This document shows, in pieces, positions 55,301-64,000 of a stretch of DNA of 64,000 bases. Source of the stretch: Cardiocondyla obscurior (lineage: Eukaryota; Arthropoda; Insecta; Hymenoptera; Formicidae); assembly GCF_019399895.1 (NCBI RefSeq), contig NC_091880.1:248001-312000 (forward strand). The letters are read 5' to 3'. The notes under the pieces are model-generated. The model was not told where the DNA came from. It searched no databases and saw nothing but the letters and a program-made list of their open reading frames with translations. The position numbers and the translations under genes are program-made. Positions within the stretch are counted from its first letter, which is position 1; every line of letters begins with the position of its first letter.

Positions 55301-58300
55301 CTCGAAATGTGACTTGCGAAATATAATTGGCGGACGAGAGAAATTAATGGGAGACGCGCTGGGACGTATAAATATATATATATATTTTTTTTTTATCTCT
55401 TTTTTTCTTTGCAACTTCGAGCCATTACGCATAAATTTCTCTGGTGCCTTCTTCTGTCTCTGAAGTCTTACGACTTCGTCTGGACGAAGAAAAATACGGA
55501 TACAGCACCAGAGCTTGATTAGAACGTCTCGTACTCCGAGCGGCCAACAAAATAATCTTGACGGAAATATTTCTATGTAAATTCTGACATTTTAAGCAAG
55601 CCTTATATTTTTCTGATTTACGAACGAGCGGCTAAATTAATGTTCGATTGTAATACATCGTGAAATAGTAACGGCGACAACTTGGTTTTTATTTTTCGGG
55701 CGCATAAACGTGATAAATTTTGCGGAGCAATAAATTCACGAGCGTGTCAAAGGAGAATTTCGAATAGCTCGTACCGAAGTCGCTTCAAAAAATATATATT
55801 AATTGTTTAAACACCGCGCTGTATTAACAATGGTAAAAATGTTTAATTTAAGCGTCACGTCTTTCTATTAGTCTGTTAATATTTGCGTGTTACTTGCGTG
55901 GGTTGTGCGATTTTTTGCAGAACCCCGTTTGATAAATAAACCCGGAGCGTCGCTTAATACTTTCGCGTTAAAAGGGGCTACACCGTGTTTCGCAAAAGTA
56001 AATAAATTGGTAAAACATTTCGCAACTGTACCTTATAAATATACCGGCGAGCAAATGTAATTGTAGGTTAATAAAATTCGGATATTTTCGATTTTCAATC
56101 TGAAGTACGAGCTTCGAAATCATTACCGAGTCTGAGAAATGACTTTAACCGAAGCTGAAAAATCAACTTCGTAATATTACGTATAATGTATCTGATTGCT
56201 AATAATTACGCATAACTACTGTGCGTGACTATAGCGCACGCTATATATCAAATAGAAAAGTAATGCATACCAATTTTGTAGTCTGTTATGACATAAAATG
56301 CCGAGTGGAAATCTTACATATTAAAAGAAACACGAGATACCAACGTTTCAGAGCAAACCGTGAAGCTCGACGATCAAATGTTTGAAAAAAAAATTTAATT
56401 CTTAAATTTATATATTTTTTTTTCTCTCGAAACTTTCAATAAATATGCATTATTAACGAAAACCAATTTTATAAATTGCTTTATGACAATTTTCCTTTTT
56501 CCTATAATAATTCTTTTTTCGCGCCGTATATGATAATCTAATATTCGATGCGGGAAGCTTTCACCGCCATGCTCACTGCACGTGAAAGATCATCGCGAAA
56601 TCAATAAAAATGACGCACAAACACGCATCCGCACGCTGGTAGCGTGACTCGTTGTCGCGATGTTGACAGCAAAGTGCAACAAGTGCAGCCGCGAAAAGGT
56701 TTCTGTTTTTTATACGCCTATCCGAAGTATTTGATAACAACCCAAGCCAGCGTAATTCCTAACCAGGGAAAAGCTCGCGGCGATATCGTACGCGTGTAGA
56801 AAATAATCACTCCGAAATATTTGTCGGGCCTTTCTTGACGCAAAAAAAAATAAAAAAATACATAATATATCTATACTTTCACGACAAATCTTTCTTCTCG
56901 TCGTGCAAAAACCGCAGAGACGTTCCCATGGGGAATAAGACGAGAGGCGAGCACCACGTGGGCGGTCCGTGATAAATATTACGCGGTTAAGACGTTGGAA
57001 GGGAAGACGAGCACATGTTTCACATCCGATAAAGCGGTCGCGTCGCCATGCGACTGGCATTTACCAGCTGTTACACTCTCACGGCGTCAAAAGAGTCGGA
57101 AGATAAGGAAAGCATTGTTAATACGTCACAAGCTAGTCGAGTTTTATCTCACGTATTGTAATTACTTGTTGAATCGTGGATCAGCGAAGTTAAAGGTACA
57201 CATAGAAGCCTCTCGAGTACGATATATAAACGCAACATTTAAAAATATGTGTAAAATATATATAAAAAAAAATAATAATAATAAGAATAATAAAATCTGT
57301 ATAAATAATTATCAAAATAAAACGGAATATATTAATAATTTATAACGGCTCCTCCGCGGGATTTCAAAAATTGTGCATGCCGTAATATTAAAATTAAAAA
57401 TTAACAAGAGCCCGTGCGTAATTATCACGTGTCCGATTATCAGCCGATAGATGCGTTGGGAACGATCTTATCGCAATGTGGCGAACGCGCGCGGCACACG
57501 AGCACGTGAGGGCGAGAGTTTCACACACGTGCACTGCGTGCATACACGCGAGTGCGTACGTGTCGGTCGAGTAATCAATAAGTCGCTCGAGACTGTCAGC
57601 TAAACAATGTCTAACGCGCTGGTCGCTCTCAAAGAAGGCACAATGCCCCTCGCTTTGCACCTCGGGACGACAAATCGTCGTCACTTTCCCGTAATCGAGA
57701 ACTAGAACGGATAATGAAACGCCTCCGGAATTAATGTAATTAAAATAAAAAAAAAAAAAAAAAAAACGTTGGACGAAAAAAAATATAGAACATAAATAAT
57801 TTTTTTTTTTATTTCTAGAAAACGGCGTGAGATTCGTTGTCAATACGCTATATTTATTACTCCGCCAAAAATGTTATACCTATAATTTGTGCAAATAAAT
57901 TCGATTATCCCACATTGCCAAAATTAATTTATTATAAAATTCTGATAACCGAAGAGAGATTCTTATCTGGCTGCGCGCACGTTTTCTGCGTTTAATAATC
58001 CGCGCGATTATTTTTAACGTTAATTATGTTCGTACAAATTATTTGAATTTCCGCCTGTTAAAACCGGTAATATTCCGCGGTTTTTGCCTTAACAGCTGTT
58101 TCACTTTTACATGCCCTTACGCAATGATTACGAACGCGAGGAAAGCTTTCCCAGGAACGTTCGCGGTCGCGCGATAAACTCGCGATCGTGATTCGCTTTT
58201 CGAGTTTGTACGACTGGAAACTTTGTAAGTGAGCTTTATCGGCGGGTTTTTGTCGCGACGCGAATTTTCAAGGAGAATTCATATTGCACGTGCCGCCGAC

Positions 58301-59000
58301 AGTATTTCAAGACCGCGTCTGGATGGAAGTATCGGCCAAGGTTGAATAAATGTCGTATTAGCCAGTTGTTCCAACTGGCTCGCTGATGCTGCTCCGATAC
58401 TGGATATTATTTAAATGTCATATCTCAACTTGATTACGCGACGTTAAAAATAAAGAATTAAAAAGAAATTTTTTTTAACACATAGACGTCCGACCTAAAT
58501 TGCTACGCGATAAAACGCAATAAAATAAAATAAAAAATAAAGAAAATTAATAGATCGCATTACGACTTGAGTAGATTATCTATCTAGTTGTATGAACTGC
58601 TTGCTTATTAAATTAATAATACATTCCTCTTTCCTACAACGTACATTTTCGATACCGAGTGGGAGTTGGGCGTTATTAAAATTCTCACACATTAGTCCTG
58701 ACTTTGTTCCGCGAGCTGCGACGACTATGCGTTTGTAGAATAATCTTTTTCTTTCTTTCAATTAACTTTATGTTAATAAAAAACGTAACGTTATACCGTT
58801 TCTTGCACCGCCCGCATTTTTATTGGACCTATAACGATCGAAGCTTTTATGTTTTACGACTGCATGTATTACCAGCGATTTCAAGGTAACTTGAGAAAAG
58901 GCAAGCCAAGTTTGGTTAATCAATATCGAGACCAATCTACGTGGTCCATAGAGCGTGCCCATCGGCACAATTCGATCGCGCATAAAGAACTTTCATTTTT

Positions 59001-59020
59001 TCTCTCTCTCTCTCTCTCTC
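59001..59020. repeat. (TC)10 microsatellite
   Basis: Ten perfect TC units within a longer pyrimidine-rich run in the presumed FAM102 intron. Confidence 0.85.
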
Positions 59021-62000
59021 TTTCTCTTCTTGTACGAAATTCAAGCAAAGGTTGCTGCAGTTAAGAAGCAATAAAGTCGAAAAGGAACCGCTTGCAAATG
59101 AAATTCAGTGCGACCTCGGGTGAGGCTCATAATTTCGCCGGCGGGTATGCTATTGCGTCTTTTTGCCAGCACGATATAAAACACGCGGGTTGAGGCCGGA
59201 CCGGAGCCCGCGCAAACACAGCTCCCAATTCGGATGAATAAAAAGTATGATTTGTGACTTACGATCTCGAGACATCAGTTTCAAGGCTAGCTCGAGAAAA
59301 ATTGGGGAGTTAAAAACGCGTTAACGAATTCAGCCGATGGTATACTATATAGTTGCACGAAGCGAGCCGATAATTTGAGCTGTTAAAAAATTAAGCTGAC
59401 ACGTTACTCAGCTTCCTTCCAGATTTATTTATCCGTTAAATGCTGTTCTATTAGTCGCCAATGACGGACGTGGATTTTCCGAAGTGAAAAACAGCTCGGT
59501 GCGAAAAATGACAAATGGTCGGCGTGCACATCGGTCGAAAATAATTGCGGGGGAAAAAAAAAGTTAAAATAAAACTCTATTTAAATTTAATTAAAATGAA
59601 TCAATCCTTCGTCCGAGGGAATGTTTTACGTTATTTTTCGGAATCGCCGGAACGCGTGTAGCTTCGATCATTTCGCGAACGGCCGAACGTTTATCCTATC
59701 TTAATTAATTTCCCCAGCGCTGGTGGCTCTCACTTTTCCATTTGTTCGCGCTGCCCATTTATCTTAAAGTAAGAGAGACAAAGGGAGGAGAGCTTTCAGC
59801 ATATTTGCGTGGGCGTTTAAGGTCAACGGGGGGCGGAAACGTCGGGGAACAACTCGTGCAATCGATGCCGGCAATCCGGATTATCGTTTGGCAGAGGAAT
59901 TCGGCGAACTTTACATCACCGGGCGCTATGGGTAAACTTATCGACTTATCTTCTCGTCCCCCTTTTCCTGTTTTCTAGCTTTCCCGTTTTATTCTCAATT
60001 ATATAATAATGTCGAGAGAAAAAAAAAAGAAAAAAAAAAAAATGGAAACTGCTCCGTCGACACTCGACTGCGTCTGCATTTCAATTCGGAAAGCTTCAAC
60101 GAAGTTCGGCAGAAAACAGATAATGGTCCTGCGAAGTACGAGAGATAGATCCGAGAGAAACTATCTCGCGCGAAAGGAAATAGAAGTGCCACACGCTCGA
60201 CTTTTTCGGGATGCTGCGCTGGACCGTCGCTCGATCTCGACGCTTTCGAGCTTCGTGTCACGAGATCTCGAAACTTTTTTTTTTTTTTTTCGAGAATCTC
60301 ATTGAGAAATTAACGAAGAAACTTCCTATTTTCACCGATTGGACAAGCGATAACCTTCGAAACTGGAAACGACGCGAACAGCTTTCAAAATTCGGTTGAA
60401 TGGAGATCGACAAAGTCCCGAGAGCTTCGGTTGCCGGAAGCGTCGCCCATCCGAATCTCCGAACTGTCCCTTAAACCACCAAGTTCCGAGTTTGATATCA
60501 TAGCCCGCGTTGCGAGTCATCGATGCGAATCTTCGTGGGAGACAATGGGGGCTTTGGGTTAGCCGCGCTATGCTGAAGGATGGATGATTCGATGAATATT
60601 CACAGGTGCCGGGGGTGAGATCGTGGTTCTTCAGCGAGAAGCACGCATTGAATACTTCAATTAATCCGTGAATACATTTAGCTTTTCACATCAAGACCAT
60701 TTACGTAGCATTTTCGGCAAAATGTAAGATAGACGTTATTAAGCTACACGTGTGTAAAGATAATTGTACGGTATGCTTTCTCTTAAATTATATGCAAATG
60801 TATATACACATTTATATTACAATAAATTAACTCATTGCTCGCCAGAAACGTTCTCGCGTTAATTAAAATAGTAAATAATTAAATTTCGTATAAATTTATT
60901 ACTACATTTTATACTATAATAAATGTATCCACTTCTAATTTTTTTCCCCTTTTTTTTATTATTTAATTTGAAAATGTATATTGTATTTTTTCGTTAAAAA
61001 ATAAAAAAAGAATGTAGTCTAGTGGAAAATAATTAAACTGTCCGATGGAAAAAGACCTCAAACTCTCAACAATTGTCGCTCAACAGTGCCGGGTGTGACA
61101 CACAGCCAATGAAATAACCGCTGCGAAAATTGATGTCTGCTCCACTTCCGTGTCACAGTCACAATTTTCAAAAGTAAACGATCGCGCTGACCGGGAATAT
61201 TCAATCGGGCAGGAAGCCGCGTAGAAGAAAGAAACGACTTCGCTTCCGGCGGTCCGTCTATCAATCCGCACGGAAAGTGACAAAACGTGAGACGGAGATA
61301 AAAATCCAGGGCGATTAAATAAAAGATCGGGACGCGAGAGGGAAACGAGGACGCGAGAAGTGAAAAATAAAGGAGAGACGGAGGGAAGGGGAAAAAATTT
61401 TTGCCACGAGGTTTTTCACAAAGCTGTTAAATTGCGATGAAAGAATCCATTGAGAGTGCAATTTATTCCGGTTAATTACGAACTTTCCTTGTGTATCCGA
61501 ATTGAATCCTGTACGATCCATGGGAAATAAAAAAAGGAAAAAAAGAAAAACGGAAGTAGACATTTCCTGGAGAAATTTCGTTTTTATTTGGCAGCGGTGC
61601 AAAACGAATCAGAATCTACGAGTGCCTGAACCCTCAACTACGAACGAAGATCCCGACGAAAGCAAAGAGTAGCCTGAAGTTCAGAAACTGTTTCACGAGG
61701 CAAATGTGCACGGCGAGGAAAAGATCACTGAACTTATCGAGCTAAGATGAAAGTGAGATCGAGTAATTCAATTAATTAAGAACACCAAAAATTTCGGGAC
61801 AACTAGCGCATCGTTATTTAATTAGAATTTTAATTAATTAAAGTTTTAGATTGTCGCTGAACTGGAAGCGAGCGAGTCGACGTTATCGGTCAATCTTTGT
61901 TCCGTTACCCCGCGATAAAGGATTTCGCCGGACGTTTTACGCTCTCGCTAATACGGGATTTCAGACATTCCGAACATCGAGCTGCCACGAATCGATTGTC

Positions 62001-64000
62001 GGATGCGTAAACGTGTTTCAGGTTTTCTGTCGGATTAATTCGAAGCCCTGACAGCGAAAAACGGTCCGGTGAAAACGGGAGAAATCGAACGTGATCGCCT
62101 CTGAGCGATATCCATCAATGGGAAGTAGCCGGACGTGTTCTTCTCTTTGGTCTTCTTCGGTCTTACCTCGGCGAGCGTGAAGCAAAACTTCGAGCACACT
62201 TACAGCCTTGCTTTTTCAGCGCGCGAGAAGTATCTTAACTACGTATACGAAGATAGCCTCAGTCATTGACGCCTAGCTGGTTTTTACTAAACGAAATTTT
62301 CTACTTTAATCACATTGATACACTATTAAATTAAATAAAACGTAATTAAAAACGTCGTCCCGTTTTTATTTAAAAAATTAAAAATTATTCTAGGAGAAAG
62401 ACGCGCGAAGGTAACGAGGGTCTTTCGCGTCAGTAAAAAATTTCTGCTTGTTGCGTTATCAGCTTCTCCGCGCGGACGTTTTTCCGCGGAGGATAACGAG
62501 AGCTTTTCATTTATCGCGCGTCCACGAAAAAGCCTACCGATTTTTCGTACGTTGAACGCGTGACTTCCCGGTGGCGACGATACGCGCGTGAATGGCGACA
62601 TCGGGCATTACGATAATTACGATCAAGTGACCGCGACGAGAACGCAGAACGGAGTGGCCGCTCTGCTCCACGAGGACAAGAGCCGGCCCACTTATGAATT
62701 ACCGTTACTATTTGCCAGTTTGTGCAGGCGAAAGCCGCTGCAAGTGTCCGGAGGCAAGCGCCGCGCGCTCGCGGAAAACGCTCGCCTCGCAGGCGAAAGA
62801 AGATTCGATACCCGAGATATCTTTCACGGGACTAATCCGGTAAACCGTAGCAACGGCGTAAAGTAGAGCGAGGAAATTAATGGACGTCACGTAACCGCGG
62901 AGAGGATTTCTTTCTCGCGTACGGGAAAAGAGGAGAGATCAGCTGCGTCGAAGCTGCGTCAAAAGCAAAGTGGATCGCGATTGTTTCATCGACGCCCGCT
63001 TCAACTTTTTTCTATCTTCCACCCCGTTTAATTACTTTGAATCTCGATCAGCGTCGTTCGAGTGATGCCTCTCGAACGTCCTCATATTACATTTACGACA
63101 CGTTAACGTAAATATTGAGTATCGTCAACACCGCGGCGCGATAGTGATAATTAAATTGACATCGACGGGAGTTACGAGCCGGAACATGTGCGAGATAATC
63201 TCGCAATTTCCCCGGAACTGAGGCGGCGCACTGTGCATTATGGCACGAATTATGCGCCCGCGATAATTGAGGAACCAAGATTATCCTTGTAACGACCGGC
63301 AGCCGCCTAATAACTTTACACGGTACCGCTTATCCCGAGGAGAATCCAATTCATAATTCGGCCGATGACCGTCCGATACTTTCGCTTTTCCCCGGTTGCG
63401 TATATCAATAGCGCCGACGTAACAATCGATCTCACCGTGGCGTCCGCGTCGCAAATGAACGGCGCGTTAATATTACGTAATCGAGCAAGTATTTTCTCAA
63501 GGAGTCGCAATCGCATACGTTAATCTTAAATTAAAAATAATGTGCTGCAAAGAAACGCGATAAATTATCTGAGGCGATCTGCGCTTCATTACCGGCGATA
63601 ACTTGGACGTTTTGATTTAATTTTATTATGCGTTAAGAGAAAGTATTAATTAATACGTAAGTTGGAGAAATAAATCGTAGCACGTAAATTTAATACAGTG
63701 ATATAGTCTTCGAGCTGAAGGATTTCTTTGCGGAGGATAAACTGTGCGATGTTCCGGGCAAATTCTTAGATTACGTCGACTATCAAATATCCATTATCAA
63801 GAGTAACTAAACGAGGTTCCAAGATGGTGTGGTGCACCAGATACAAAACGTAATAGTTATTAAATATTCTAGCAGCGTGTAACAATCGCACGTAATTTCT
63901 TCATAATTAACGATTGAGCAAACTATGTTTCGGCTGTTTCGTATCTTAAAAAAAAAAATTAAAAAAAAAATTATCTTAATTAAAAATCTCGCAAAAACCT

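Noticed and set aside
54877..55463. Three overlapping plus-strand frames
   Set aside because: All three frames are open over the same bases, a sign of composition rather than coding.
58358..58378. GCCAGTTG/CAACTGGC 8-bp hairpin
   Set aside because: Too short to stand out in 64 kb; expected by chance.
62588..62866. Plus-strand 92-codon frame
   Set aside because: GC-rich region, no recognised motif, an opposing open frame overlaps it.

Overview
This is a 64 kb piece of an animal nuclear genome, most likely an insect and probably a hymenopteran such as an ant. Supporting signs are multi-exon genes with short GT-AG introns, animal-type protein families, AT-rich DNA mixed with CpG-rich stretches, and very many A or T tracts of 10 to 26 bases. 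The insect and hymenopteran placement is inferred from composition, not proven.

Layout, left to right. A first coding exon of an NRF-6-like membrane acyltransferase lies on the minus strand (5632-5956); no later exon of it was found between there and the left edge. A four-exon SDR oxidoreductase like HSD17B8/FabG follows on the minus strand (8400-9446). On the plus strand at 13188-15875 is an intronless, intact Raf-family kinase. It carries a BRS-like region, RBD, C1 domain, complete kinase domain and C-terminal 14-3-3 motif, and it looks like a retrogene. Nine plus-strand exons of a myotubularin (MTM1/MTMR2 group) occupy 18878-21696. They converge on a complete 13-exon NRF-6-like acyltransferase gene on the minus strand (22062-27084). 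Then come the last eight coding exons of an EEIG1/FAM102 homologue on the minus strand (32513-39070). Its N-terminal exon or exons were not found, so 39071-64000 is read as one very large 5' intron or flank.

The genes do not form an operon and share no evident pathway. Two NRF-6-like genes flank the SDR, Raf-like and myotubularin genes. Splice phases were checked by hand for all four spliced gene models (SDR, myotubularin, NRF-like 2, FAM102). Each gives an uninterrupted reading frame with GT-AG junctions.

The most unusual item is the Raf-like gene. It keeps the catalytic residues and the Ras-binding, C1 and BRS-like regions, lacks introns, and has a tandemly duplicated Ser/Thr-rich N-terminal segment and an enlarged activation segment. 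Short foldback sequences that resemble each other lie on both sides of it (about 10.0 and 16.3 kb). Other foldbacks at 16.5 kb and 52.2 kb could be transposon remnants or small-RNA precursors.
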